From: Nitrospirales bacterium
GTDB taxonomy: Bacteria > Nitrospirota > Nitrospiria > Nitrospirales > UBA8639
Assembly (NCBI GenBank): GCA_020027535.1
Contig: JAHRAK010000138.1
Coordinates: 1 to 59,478, forward strand
Direction: 5' to 3'
Length of the DNA stretch: 59,478 bases
Shown here: piece after piece, positions 9,085 through 17,906 of the stretch
Layout of the letters: every line of letters starts with the position of its first letter
Numbering within the stretch: the stretch's first letter is position 1
Notes under the pieces: model-generated
What the model saw: the letters and a program-made list of their open reading frames with translations, nothing else
Database searches by the model: none
Told to the model about the DNA's origin: nothing
Translations under genes and position numbers: made by a program

Positions 9085-9684
9085 ATGAGTGAAGTCGCAT
9101 TACTCCAATTGATCGGTCTCACAGTCGTAGGATCAGGTATCTGCATCCTGCTCTTTATCAAGGCGAAATTCCTCAGGGTGGTAGGTTTCGTGGTGATCGT
9201 CCTGGGGACGTTTACCTTGATTGCGTTGGGTGTGCCGCAGATGGCCTCTCTCCCGCCGGCTATCGAGACGTTTGATATTACCGAAGTCAAAACGCCGGAT
9301 GACTTGGCCTCGATTGGTCAAAAGATTTTCTTCAGCAAAGGGCAGTGCGCCCTGTGTCATTCCATTGGCCCCAGTGAATCGGCCAGGTGTCCGGATTTAA
9401 AAGGAATCGGGGCCAAACTGGCGCCGGAGTTCATCTATGAAAGCCTCACCGAGCCGCAAGCCTATGTGTATCTGGATTTCAGACATGAAGGGTTGCCCAA
9501 GGAATATCCGGCCCGCATGCCCTATATCCACAAGAATCCGATTGCCTTGTCGCAACAGGAGATTTATTCGGTGATTTCGTTTCTTCAGAAAATGAGCGGC
9601 GAACCCATTAGCGTCAAAGTCGAAGACGTGATGAATATCGGCAAAGAAAGCGACATGAAGGTTGCTTCCATCGAAGCACCTTAA
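9085..9684 (+). CDS. Membrane-anchored monohaem cytochrome c
   Basis: A 199-residue protein with two membrane helices in the first 50 residues and a cytochrome c domain containing CALCH (C88, C91, H92). A candidate distal ligand lies in ARMPYIH. The ATG follows a weak GGAGCGAGGACCC. It lies 51 bases after the second CydA-like gene and 15 before another cytochrome. The domain should face the periplasm and act as an electron carrier in the complex. Confidence 0.85.
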   Translation: MSEVALLQLIGLTVVGSGICILLFIKAKFLRVVGFVVIVLGTFTLIALGVPQMASLPPAIETFDITEVKTPDDLASIGQKIFFSKGQCALCHSIGPSESARCPDLKGIGAKLAPEFIYESLTEPQAYVYLDFRHEGLPKEYPARMPYIHKNPIALSQQEIYSVISFLQKMSGEPISVKVEDVMNIGKESDMKVASIEAP

Positions 9685-9699
9685 CCAGAAGGGTGAAAT

Positions 9700-10425
9700 A
9701 TGAAAGGTCCCCTTGCAAAAACAGTCATCCTGTTGGTGGGAATGTATGTATTTCTCAAATTCATACTCCCGTTGTTCACCGCGCCGCTCCCGGCCAGTCT
9801 GATTTTCTTGTACCTGGCGCTCACCCTTGCCTCTGCGATGATTTTTTATACCATGAGCGGGGGAAGTCTCGACGAATTCATGGGACCCATCGGGCGGTTC
9901 CTCACCGGCACGGGGCAGACGGGCATTGCCGGGACCGCGCGTATTCTGGTCTTCGTGTTGTTCCCCTTGTTGGTGGGGTGGCAAACGTATACCAGACTCG
10001 CCCCAAGCGATATGCCGCCGGCAGAAAATCGAACCATTCATCCCGCGCCTCCTGGGGAGTTTGTCGGTCTGGCGAATCCTTATGAGAGAACGCAGGACAA
10101 TATCATGATGGGGAAAGGCCTCTATGCGGCGTTTTGTTCCCCCTGTCACGGCGCCAATTTCGACGGGAAAGGCCCGGCGGCAGTTGGCTTCAATCCGCCT
10201 CCGGCGAATTTCGGCGATCCCGGAACCATTGCCCAGTTGCAGGAATCCTATTTGTTCTGGCGGATCAAAAAAGGAGGCGTTGGGCTTCCGGTTGAAGCCA
10301 TGCCTTGGAAATCAGCCATGCCGCGATGGGAAGTGGAATTGCCGGACGAATGGATCTGGAAAATTATCATGGGTGAATATGACGGCGCCGGCCAGTCTCC
10401 ACGGACCTGGGAGGAAGAGGAATAA
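9700..10425 (+). CDS. Membrane-anchored monohaem cytochrome c
   Basis: A 241-residue protein with three hydrophobic helices in the first 110 residues and then a periplasmic cytochrome c domain with CSPCH (C146, C149, H150). The segment GKGLYAAFCSPCHG is typical of class I domains, and Met residues near EAMPWKSAMP are candidate distal ligands. An AGAAGG-type site precedes the ATG. It belongs to the same run of genes as the neighbouring cytochromes. Confidence 0.85.
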   Translation: MKGPLAKTVILLVGMYVFLKFILPLFTAPLPASLIFLYLALTLASAMIFYTMSGGSLDEFMGPIGRFLTGTGQTGIAGTARILVFVLFPLLVGWQTYTRLAPSDMPPAENRTIHPAPPGEFVGLANPYERTQDNIMMGKGLYAAFCSPCHGANFDGKGPAAVGFNPPPANFGDPGTIAQLQESYLFWRIKKGGVGLPVEAMPWKSAMPRWEVELPDEWIWKIIMGEYDGAGQSPRTWEEEE

Positions 10426-10504
10426 GGAGCGGGGAGAGGTTGTGCCCTCGTAGGGTCCGATGATCGTGGGATGTGCCGAAGGAAAGGATCCAAGGAGCAG
10501 GAAA

Positions 10505-11341
10505 ATGGGATATAAGAAGAACTGTTACGTCGCGCTTGGGCTCATCCTCGTGGTGACGGGAGTCGGGGCTTCCTGCGTGTTCGCGAGTGATCCGCCCCCG
10601 GAAGGCGGAGCCGAAAGTGTGGCCGTTCGGTTGCATTTAACGGACGACGCGATTTCTGCGGATGATCCGAACGCCCCGGTGTGGGACACGATCCAGCCGG
10701 CGGAATTCAAATTGGCTCCACAGGTGCATTGGCCGGATCGCATTCAGGAAGTCACGGTGAAGTCCGTCAAGGTTCGCGGGATGCATAACGGCCGGGATAT
10801 GGCCATCCTGCTGGAGTATGCCGACCCGACGGAAGATGCCGCTGATGCCGCCGCGATCGAGTTTATGGTCGGCGATAAAATGGCCCACTTTGCCCATGGA
10901 CAGGAAATGCTCCAGGTCGAAGGAGGGGCGGTCAATATCTGGTACTGGAAAAAAGAACACGGCAAAGCCACCGATATGAGTGCCAAGGGGTTCAAAACCA
11001 TTCGGGCGCAGGAAAACCAGAACGTCTCGGCAACGGGCGCATGGCAAGCAGGAACCTGGCGCGTCGTGTTTTCCCGGCCGTTACAAACGGGTGATGAACA
11101 TGACGTGCAAATCACGCCCGGTGAATGGAGAAACCTGGCGTTCGCGTTTTGGGATGGAGAAATCGTGGATGGGGCGGTCAGGGAACAAGGTTCACAAAAA
11201 GCCGTTTCATCGTGGTGGTACGTTCGGGCCGAGCCGCCACCGGACAATTCCATGTATGGATACGTCGTGTTGGGCATTGCGCTTGCTGCCGGCTTTGAGT
11301 TTTTCCTGTTGAGAAGAATTCGGAGGGGTAACGAATCATGA
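10505..11341 (+). CDS. Ethylbenzene-dehydrogenase/NxrC-like haem b protein
   Basis: A 278-residue protein with an N-terminal signal (cleavage near VFAS), a beta-rich periplasmic domain and a single C-terminal helix (YGYVVLGIALAAGF). The domain start VAVRLHLTDDAIS and the pattern NDPNAPVWD-like SADDPNAPVWD recall the haem b-binding gamma subunits of the DMSO-reductase family, including NxrC of nitrite oxidoreductase. ATG 10505 is chosen over ATG 10460 because AAGGAG lies seven bases upstream and because it gives a clean signal peptide. There is no catalytic molybdopterin subunit in the window. A periplasmic electron-transfer role within this operon is likely; haem binding itself is inferred. 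Confidence 0.65.
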   Translation: MGYKKNCYVALGLILVVTGVGASCVFASDPPPEGGAESVAVRLHLTDDAISADDPNAPVWDTIQPAEFKLAPQVHWPDRIQEVTVKSVKVRGMHNGRDMAILLEYADPTEDAADAAAIEFMVGDKMAHFAHGQEMLQVEGGAVNIWYWKKEHGKATDMSAKGFKTIRAQENQNVSATGAWQAGTWRVVFSRPLQTGDEHDVQITPGEWRNLAFAFWDGEIVDGAVREQGSQKAVSSWWYVRAEPPPDNSMYGYVVLGIALAAGFEFFLLRRIRRGNES

Positions 11342-12384
11342 AGGGAGAACAAGGCATGCAGCGGGTACTGGTCAAGATCGCCGTCGTGGTCGTCGCCGTG
11401 TTTGCGGTGACGAGCGGATGTGCCTTGTTTGAAGATGAAAGGACGGCGAAAGGCCGGAAGCTCTATCATCATTACTGTATGCACTGTCACGGTGAAAGTG
11501 GAAGACAGCAGGAAGGCTTCAATTGGGAACGCATGCCGGATCCCCGTCCGCGCGACCTGTCGGAATCCGCGTCGATGTCGACCTTCTCCGACAAGGAAAT
11601 CTTCGACACGATCTCTCGGGACATGCGGGATACCTCATTGCAAGCAGTGCTTGACGACGAAAATTACTTCGCGGTGTCCACGATGCCGACCTTCAAATAT
11701 ACCCTGTCTGAAGAGGAGTTGTGGGCCGTGGTCGGATACGTCCGGACGCTTCATGGTGGGTCGCTGACGTTTGACGTTGACGGACGGAAAGCCGAGTTGG
11801 AGTCCCGGTTTCAAGCGGTAACGGCGGAACATGATCAAGCCAAACAGGTCATGGAAGAAGCCCTGGAGAAACAGGAAGCCGAAGAAGATGACGAAGATAT
11901 GGATATGGAAGACGAGGAGGACGATCTGGAGAACTACGAAGAGGAAGAAGAAGAGATCGTGCTTCCCGAAGAAGAAGCCTATGAAAAAGTGGCGGAACAA
12001 TTCGAAGCCGCCAAGACCGCCCTTGAGAATTTCTCCAAACGCCCGAAAATAAGTCAAATTTCGCGCCCGGACTTGACCGTGGTGGAGCCGGAAAGAGTGA
12101 CCCTGCAAGAAAAAGGCAAAAACCTGTATTTCAACAAATACGGGTGTAACGGGTGTCACAGTATCGGCGACGTCGGTGGCCTGGTCGGGCCGGCCTTGGA
12201 CCGTGCCGGATTCCGTCTCAATGACACGTGGGTCTATCGTTGGGTTCGCTACCCGCAAGGCATGAAAAAGCACACGCGCATGCCGAACCTGGGCCTCGAT
12301 GATGGTGATGCAAGAGCCGTGACGGCGTATCTCGAGACCTTGCGGGCGCCAAAACCGGACAAGCCCATCCCCCCGCCTGAATAA
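11338..12384 (+). CDS. Dihaem c-type cytochrome lipoprotein
   Basis: A 348-residue protein with lipobox TSGC in the leader. It has two cytochrome c domains, with CMHCH (C47, C50, H51) and CNGCH (C270, C273, H274). Between them lies a strongly acidic, probably coiled-coil linker at about 165-230, with long runs of Glu and Asp. Its ATG overlaps the previous TGA (ATGA). A second ATG at 11356 is an alternative start. It is the last gene of the operon; a stem-loop repeat begins 28 bases after the stop. Confidence 0.85.
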   Translation: MKGEQGMQRVLVKIAVVVVAVFAVTSGCALFEDERTAKGRKLYHHYCMHCHGESGRQQEGFNWERMPDPRPRDLSESASMSTFSDKEIFDTISRDMRDTSLQAVLDDENYFAVSTMPTFKYTLSEEELWAVVGYVRTLHGGSLTFDVDGRKAELESRFQAVTAEHDQAKQVMEEALEKQEAEEDDEDMDMEDEEDDLENYEEEEEEIVLPEEEAYEKVAEQFEAAKTALENFSKRPKISQISRPDLTVVEPERVTLQEKGKNLYFNKYGCNGCHSIGDVGGLVGPALDRAGFRLNDTWVYRWVRYPQGMKKHTRMPNLGLDDGDARAVTAYLETLRAPKPDKPIPPPE

Positions 12385-12411
12385 CGGCATTCACGCCACG
12401 CAGAGTTGCAG

Positions 12412-12437
12412 GTCGGATTAGTCAAGCGTAATCCGAC
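12412..12437. repeat. Palindromic repeat after the respiratory operon
   Basis: Nine-base arms GTCGGATTA and TAATCCGAC surround an eight-base loop. The same stem recurs at 27407-27432. No T-run follows, so a Rho-independent terminator is doubtful, although both copies lie just past a gene end. Confidence 0.7.
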
Positions 12438-12446
12438 AACCTCCTT

Positions 12447-12593
12447 CTGTCATCCCCGATCCTCGATTACAAACGTCAAGGACAGGCTCTGATCGGGGAT
12501 CCAGGGTCTTTATCCTTTATATTTTTCCCTCTCCCTCCGGGCGAGGGTCGGGTTAGCCCTGAGCTTGTCGAAGGGCGTAACCCGACAACACGA
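12447..12593. repeat. Dispersed intergenic repeat cluster
   Basis: The cluster holds a degenerate pair of the TGTCATCCCCGA/TCGGGGATCCAGGG family. It also holds a CCTGAGCTTGTCGAAGGG copy flanked by GGGTTAG and CGTAACCC. Both families recur throughout the window. Confidence 0.75.
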
Positions 12594-13487
12594 CTACAGC
12601 GTTCCCACCCAAAGCCCGATCAGAATAACGAATCCGACGCCTACGTGTTGTTTGAACATGATAGACGCCTCCAAGGGAGCCACTTCGCCCCGCAGGCGAC
12701 GGACCTGTTGGCTCAAGAACCCCGCGACTCCGGCGAGTCCCCCATAGAACGCCCCATTGAGATTCTCCAGCCAACCCGCCGTCGCTAAAAGTCCCAGCAT
12801 GGCCGTCTCGATGATTCCCACGGCAATCCATACGTGAGAGCCAAAGAGAATCGCCGACGAATTCACCCCGATGCGAAGATCATCTTCGACGTCCTGAAGA
12901 GCATAAATGGTATCGTAGGCCAAGGCCCAGCAAATCGTGGCGGTAAAGAGCAGCCAGACCGCAGGATCGAGTTGATTGCGAACGGCCGCCCAGGCCATCA
13001 CGGCTCCCCAACCGAATGCCAACCCGAGAAAGAGTTGAGGGATACGAAAGAACCGTTTCGTGAAAGGATAGATCGTGGCTAATCCCAACGCGACCGGGCC
13101 GAGCCGTATGGCCAGCGGATTCAAGAAGAACAGTAGGCTCACGGCTCCGGCAAGCAGGCCACCGAGTAACAGGACGGCGTGCCAGGGGCGAAGGGCCCCA
13201 CTGGCCAGCGGACGAGTTTGGGTGCGGGTGACTTGGCGGTCAAACGAACGATCGGCCAAATCGTTGATAATGACGCCGGCACTTCGCATGAGGAATGATC
13301 CCGCAATGAAAAGGCCGACCAGCAGGCCGGAAGGACGGCCTTGCGACGCCAGGACCAATGCCCACAGAACCGGAAGCATGAGCAGGAGGGTTCCCGTTTG
13401 ATTCGACAGCCTGATCAGAGAACACAGATGAGCAAACGAGAAATGAGGAATCGATGCCGGAGCGGATCTGCCAGCAGGAGAGGTCAT
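12594..13487 (-). CDS. ubiA: UbiA-type prenyltransferase
   Basis: A 297-residue polytopic protein of the UbiA superfamily, which attaches a polyprenyl chain to an aromatic ring during quinone synthesis in the inner membrane. Both Asp-rich motifs are visible: NDLADRSFDR and DTIYALQDVEDD. The ATG at 13487 is preferred; the frame stays open 41 codons further upstream but that part looks non-coding. 4-Hydroxybenzoate prenyltransferase is the closest match by motif. In an organism using the futalosine menaquinone route the same family supplies MqnP, so the substrate is unsure. A polyprenyl diphosphate synthase at 53518-54525 could provide the side chain. Confidence 0.85.
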   Translation of the reverse strand: MTSPAGRSAPASIPHFSFAHLCSLIRLSNQTGTLLLMLPVLWALVLASQGRPSGLLVGLFIAGSFLMRSAGVIINDLADRSFDRQVTRTQTRPLASGALRPWHAVLLLGGLLAGAVSLLFFLNPLAIRLGPVALGLATIYPFTKRFFRIPQLFLGLAFGWGAVMAWAAVRNQLDPAVWLLFTATICWALAYDTIYALQDVEDDLRIGVNSSAILFGSHVWIAVGIIETAMLGLLATAGWLENLNGAFYGGLAGVAGFLSQQVRRLRGEVAPLEASIMFKQHVGVGFVILIGLWVGTL

Positions 13488-13611
13488 CGTGTCACGGTAG
13501 CGCAGAAGAAAAAATGCTGTCAAAGTTGACACAACTCGTTTCAGAAAATAAGATGGCCTTCGAGTTGGAAGCAGCCGTCTCCCGCCAAATTCACGATACG
13601 TTCTCTCCAAG

Positions 13612-13686
13612 GCCGGCGTAGCTCAGTGGTAGAGCAGCTGATTCGTAATCAGCAGGTCGGTGGTTCAATCCCACTCGCCGGCTCCA
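13612..13686 (+). tRNA. tRNA-Thr (anticodon CGT)
   Basis: A full cloverleaf can be folded. The acceptor stem is GCCGGCG/CGCCGGC, the anticodon stem GCTGA/TCAGC, the loop TTCGTAA with anticodon CGT, and the T loop TTCAATC. The CCA end is encoded. It decodes ACG. Confidence 0.95.
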
Positions 13687-13834
13687 TTCACTCCACCCGT
13701 TTTGTGTGCTGCCCGTATGCCGTCATCGAAGAATAGGGTTTGCAATATCAAAGGAATATGGCATGATAAAGGATGAGATGCCGTTGAACGATGACCCGGT
13801 TACGCCTTGTTCATCGCACGGGAAGGAGGTCTCG

Positions 13835-14107
13835 ATGAAACTAAAGGCCGGTAATTTTGTCATGTATCAGAAAGAGAAAATCTCGACGCATCCCAGCCCG
13901 CGAGCCGAGAACATTTTCCCATCTCGACACGGTGACACCTATTCTTACGTGATCAAGAAATTCTGGAAGGTGCTCCGGGTCTTTGACGATGACACCATTG
14001 AAGTCGAAACCCGCCGCGGGAAACGCCGTACCCTGGCGCCCAACGATCATCGCCTTCGCAAAGCCGGACTTTGGCAACGATTGTTGTTCAAAGATCGTTT
14101 CTTTTGA
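13835..14107 (+). CDS. Conserved small basic protein, unknown
   Basis: A 90-residue product chosen to start at the ATG behind GGAAGGAGG; the frame is open further upstream without support. It is rich in Lys and Arg and probably beta-rich (KAGNFVMYQKEK, WKVLRVFDDDTIEVETRRG), which would suit a small SH3-like barrel. I do not recognise a named family. It follows the tRNA-Thr gene by about 150 bases and stands alone. Confidence 0.6.
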   Translation: MKLKAGNFVMYQKEKISTHPSPRAENIFPSRHGDTYSYVIKKFWKVLRVFDDDTIEVETRRGKRRTLAPNDHRLRKAGLWQRLLFKDRFF

Positions 14108-14129
14108 AGAACGTGCCTTCGCGCCGTGG

Positions 14130-14378
14130 TTACGAGTTCTTTTTGCCGTGACCTAAGGCAGCAAACAAGGCGCCTCCGACAAAAACTCCAACCACAAACA
14201 CCATACTGAAAGCCAAGCCTGTTTGCACTTCAGCCCAGTTACGCAGCAGGTTGGTTAACATCGGAGACGGAGGGATATTGACGTGTCCCTCCCAGCCCAG
14301 GGCTTCATCAATGGCGGGATGTTCCGGTGATGGGTGATGTCCGACGTGATTCATCGGTCCTGAAGAAAAAGCCGTCAT
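14130..14378 (-). CDS. Small single-helix membrane protein
   Basis: An 82-residue protein with a His/Pro-rich soluble N-terminus (NHVGHHPSPEHP) and one C-terminal membrane helix (AFSMVFVVGVFVGGALFAAL). GGAGCGAG lies at good distance upstream of the ATG. Function unknown. Confidence 0.5.
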   Translation of the reverse strand: MTAFSSGPMNHVGHHPSPEHPAIDEALGWEGHVNIPPSPMLTNLLRNWAEVQTGLAFSMVFVVGVFVGGALFAALGHGKKNS

Positions 14379-14441
14379 GATACTCGCTCCATTATGGCTA
14401 GGGGCATCCGTTGAAAGATTTCGCAGACCGCCAATATGGTG

Positions 14442-14777
14442 TCAGTCTCTTTGTTCCGTGTCAAGGTCCTGACGGGGGTCGGTCGGGAAGCGGCGTATGT
14501 GACGCGGTGGAGGGGACACGTCGGATGGGTGCGTCCCTTCCAATTCCAGCACCCGTTTATTGAGTTCCGCGAGTTCCTGTGACTTCCGAATGCGGGCCGG
14601 CATGGAAGCCAGGATATGAATCACCATGCCCAGGCACAGAGTCGTCAGCAACACCAGGACGAGCGACCCTTCAAACGTCCACTCAAAAAATTTGATGGAA
14701 ACCGTCTGGTCGTTCTGGAGAGAAAAGGCGACGGTCAAAAAAACGATAATGAGGGTCGCAATTAATGAGAAGGGCAT
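14442..14777 (-). CDS. LapA-domain membrane protein
   Basis: A 111-residue protein with two N-terminal membrane helices. QNDQTVSIKFFEWTFEGSL between them is characteristic of the LapA/DUF1049 family, linked in other bacteria to lipopolysaccharide assembly. A short coiled-coil (ELAELNKRVLELEG) and a polar tail follow. It reads away from purH. Confidence 0.75.
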   Translation of the reverse strand: MPFSLIATLIIVFLTVAFSLQNDQTVSIKFFEWTFEGSLVLVLLTTLCLGMVIHILASMPARIRKSQELAELNKRVLELEGTHPSDVSPPPRHIRRFPTDPRQDLDTEQRD

Positions 14778-15028
14778 TGGTCAACACCCATGGCCGTATC
14801 GATGGATACCTCTTTCTCAAGAGTATATAACGAATCTGCCGTAGACGTACACCCCGGGGCGAAAGAACCCGGAGTGCGGGATCGGAGGCGCCGTTTGGCC
14901 CGGGCCGCCACGGTTGTGTCAGGTTCGCGGAAGTTTTGTTGAAGCTGATGCGACGCATTTGGTAGGCTTGATCTCTACGTTCTTTTTCCCTTTCATTCAC
15001 TTTTGAATTGACCATCGAGGGGCGAACA

Positions 15029-16585
15029 ATGGGCAAGTTGAACCATGCGTTGATCAGTGTGTCTGATAAGACGGGTGTCGTGGAGTTTGCCAGGGGACTG
15101 GTCGAACTTGGGGCCACCATTCTTTCCACGGGAGGCACGGCCAATGCCATACGCACGGCCGGAGTGCCGGTCACGGAAGTCTCTTCGCATACCGGGTCTC
15201 CGGAGATTCTGGGCGGGCGAGTCAAAACCCTGCATCCCAAAATTCACGGGGGCTTGTTGGGCCGGCGGGGGCGGGCCGAGGACGTCCGGCAGATGCAGGA
15301 GCAGGGGATTGAGCCCATCGACGTGGTGGTCGTCAATCTCTATCCGTTCGAATCGACCATTGCCAGACCGGATTGTACCTTCGAAGATGCCATTGAAAAT
15401 ATCGATATCGGGGGGCCTTCCATGCTCCGGTCGGCTGCCAAGAATCATGGGGACGTCGTCGTGGTCGTCGATCCTGGTGACTATGGTCGCGTGCTGGAGG
15501 CATTGCAGTCCGGGGCGGTCTCCTCGTCGCTTCGTCGTGAATTAGCCCGGAAAGTGTTTCAACACACCTCACGGTATGATGGCCTTATTGCGAATTATCT
15601 GGGCCGGCAGGCTGACGACGGCACCGCCGACAAATTTCCGGCAGGCTTGTCTCTGACGTATGAACGGTCTGAAATTTTACGATACGGCGAAAACCCGCAC
15701 CAGGAAGGAGCGTTTTATCGGGAGATCGGCAGTACGGAACCTTCGATTTCTCTGGGCCGCCAACTGCACGGCAAGGCCATGTCCTATAACAATTATCTGG
15801 ACGCCAACTCGGCTTTGGAGTTGGCGAAAGAATTCGCCGATGTGGCCGTGGTGATCATCAAACACAATAATCCGTGTGGAGTGGCCCTTGGGGCGACTCC
15901 GGTCGAAGCCTATGGAAAAGCCAGGGAAACCGACCCGGTTTCCGCCTTCGGCGGGGTGATTGCCTGCAACCGGCCCGTTGACCTGGCCATGGCCAAGGAA
16001 GTGACGGCAACGTTCGTCGAAGTCCTGATTGCTCCTGCCTTTACCGACGCCGCCTTGGCCGAGTTGCAACGGAAAAAGGACTTGCGGTTGTTGACGGTGG
16101 GTTCGCTCGAAAGCCGGACCCGTGAGGGCTATGATCTGAAAAAACTCGTCGGGGGATTGATCGTACAGGATCGTGACCTGGGTGCTCTGGCGGATGTAAA
16201 AACCCTGACGGTGCCGACCAAACGAAAACCCACGGATGACGAATACGCAGCTTGTGCTTTTGCGTGGAAAGTGTGCAAACACGTGAAGTCCAACGCCATC
16301 GTGTTCGCCAATGCCACGCAGACCGTGGGCGTCGGGGCCGGCCAGATGAGTCGGGTCGATTCCGTCAAATTGGCCGAGATGAAGGCCAATCTGCCGCTCA
16401 AGGGCTGCGTCATGGCCTCGGACGCCTTTTTCCCGTTCCGGGACGGGCTCGATGCGGCCGTCCAGGCAGGGATAACGGCGGTCATCCAACCGGGAGGCAG
16501 TATCCGGGACGAAGAGGTGGTCAAAGCTGCCGATGAACAGAACGTGGCGATGATGATGACGGGCATGAGGCATTTCCGGCACTGA
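15029..16585 (+). CDS. purH: Bifunctional AICAR transformylase/IMP cyclohydrolase
   Basis: A 518-residue protein of standard length catalysing the last two steps of IMP synthesis. The N-terminal cyclohydrolase domain shows ALISVSDKTGVVEFARGL and STGGTANAIRTAGVPV. The C-terminal transformylase domain contains KHNNPCGVALG, SAFGGVIA and the terminal FFPFRDGLDAAVQAGITAV. The ATG at 15029 (GAGGGGCG upstream) is preferred to the TTG at 15008. purD follows 25 bases later, forming a purine operon. Confidence 0.97.
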   Translation: MGKLNHALISVSDKTGVVEFARGLVELGATILSTGGTANAIRTAGVPVTEVSSHTGSPEILGGRVKTLHPKIHGGLLGRRGRAEDVRQMQEQGIEPIDVVVVNLYPFESTIARPDCTFEDAIENIDIGGPSMLRSAAKNHGDVVVVVDPGDYGRVLEALQSGAVSSSLRRELARKVFQHTSRYDGLIANYLGRQADDGTADKFPAGLSLTYERSEILRYGENPHQEGAFYREIGSTEPSISLGRQLHGKAMSYNNYLDANSALELAKEFADVAVVIIKHNNPCGVALGATPVEAYGKARETDPVSAFGGVIACNRPVDLAMAKEVTATFVEVLIAPAFTDAALAELQRKKDLRLLTVGSLESRTREGYDLKKLVGGLIVQDRDLGALADVKTLTVPTKRKPTDDEYAACAFAWKVCKHVKSNAIVFANATQTVGVGAGQMSRVDSVKLAEMKANLPLKGCVMASDAFFPFRDGLDAAVQAGITAVIQPGGSIRDEEVVKAADEQNVAMMMTGMRHFRH

Positions 16586-16610
16586 TGCCTTGAGCCGTAC
16601 TGCGAACCCT

Positions 16611-17879
16611 ATGAAGATCCTGGTGATCGGCAGTGGCGGGCGCGAGCATGCATTGGTCTGGAAACTCGCCTCGAGCCCTCGTGTCAGCAAGCTCTATTGC
16701 GCTCCCGGGAACGCGGGAATCAGCCAACTGGCCACGTGTGTGCCTATTTCGGTGACGGATCTGACCGGCCTGAAAACGTTCGCTGAAGAGAAAGCCGTCG
16801 ATCTCACCGTGGTCGGCCCTGAAGCGCCATTGGCGCTGGGCATCGCGGATCTGTTTCGACAAAGCAAACTCAAGGTCTTCGGCCCCACCCAAAACGCCGC
16901 CAAGATTGAATCCAGTAAAGCGTTTGCCAAGAACCTGATGATGCGCCAACGGATTCCGACGGCGGATGCGAGTACATTCGACAGCGTCCGGCCCGCGCTC
17001 ACATACCTGGAACGGTGCTCGCTCCCCACCGTGGTCAAGGCGGATGGGTTGGCCCAGGGTAAAGGCGTGGTGGTGGCCCGAACTGCGCAGGAGGCCAGGG
17101 ACGCGGTCGTCAATATGCTCGAGCGTCAAGCATTCGGCGACGCCGGCAAGCGAGTGGTCATCGAAGAATGTCTTGAAGGGGAAGAGCTGACCCTGATGGC
17201 GTTTGCCGATGGGAAAACCGTGGTGCCCATGCTGGCCGCGCAGGATCATAAGCGGCTGGGGGAAGGTGATACGGGCCCCAATACCGGGGGCATGGGGGCC
17301 TACGCGCCGGCACCGTTGGCCACGCCGGCTTTACGTTATGCGATTATGCGAGACGTGTTGCATCCCGCGATCGAAGGACTGTTGCGCGTGGGAAGTCCGT
17401 TTTATGGGGTCTTGTACGCGGGAATCATGGTCAAGGACGGGACGCCCTACGTCCTGGAATTCAATGCGCGGTTTGGCGACCCCGAGACTCAAGTGGTGTT
17501 GCCGTCGTTGAAAACGGATCTCGCCGAGGTCCTGGAAGCGGTTGTGGAACATCGTTTGGATCAGATCCATCTCGAATGGTCCGAGGAGTCGGCGGTATGT
17601 GTCGTCCTGGCTTCGGGCGGGTACCCCGGCAAGTACGCGCAGGGCCTGCCGATCACCGGACTCCAGGATGCTTCCGACCAGGACCGGACCGCGGTGTTTC
17701 ACGCCGGGACGGCCTGGAACGGCCAGGACGTCGTGACGGCCGGAGGCCGGGTGTTGGGGGTGACGGCCTGGGGGTCTTCTCTCAAGACGGCGCATGACCG
17801 GGCCTATGAAGCGGGTAGGAACATCACGTTTGAAGGGCAATATTTCCGAACCGATATTGCCGGACGAGTGTTGACATAA
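16611..17879 (+). CDS. purD: Phosphoribosylamine-glycine ligase
   Basis: A 422-residue ATP-grasp enzyme that joins glycine to phosphoribosylamine. It shows the N-terminal KILVIGSGGREHAL, the central VVKADGLAQGKGVVVA, TGPNTGGMGAYAPAP and the catalytic LEFNARFGDPETQ. The start MKILVIG at 16611 is preferred to the TTG at 16590. It is co-oriented with purH directly upstream. Confidence 0.97.
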   Translation: MKILVIGSGGREHALVWKLASSPRVSKLYCAPGNAGISQLATCVPISVTDLTGLKTFAEEKAVDLTVVGPEAPLALGIADLFRQSKLKVFGPTQNAAKIESSKAFAKNLMMRQRIPTADASTFDSVRPALTYLERCSLPTVVKADGLAQGKGVVVARTAQEARDAVVNMLERQAFGDAGKRVVIEECLEGEELTLMAFADGKTVVPMLAAQDHKRLGEGDTGPNTGGMGAYAPAPLATPALRYAIMRDVLHPAIEGLLRVGSPFYGVLYAGIMVKDGTPYVLEFNARFGDPETQVVLPSLKTDLAEVLEAVVEHRLDQIHLEWSEESAVCVVLASGGYPGKYAQGLPITGLQDASDQDRTAVFHAGTAWNGQDVVTAGGRVLGVTAWGSSLKTAHDRAYEAGRNITFEGQYFRTDIAGRVLT

Positions 17880-17906
17880 GAAATCTCTCATTCGAGTAAA
17901 ACGCTC

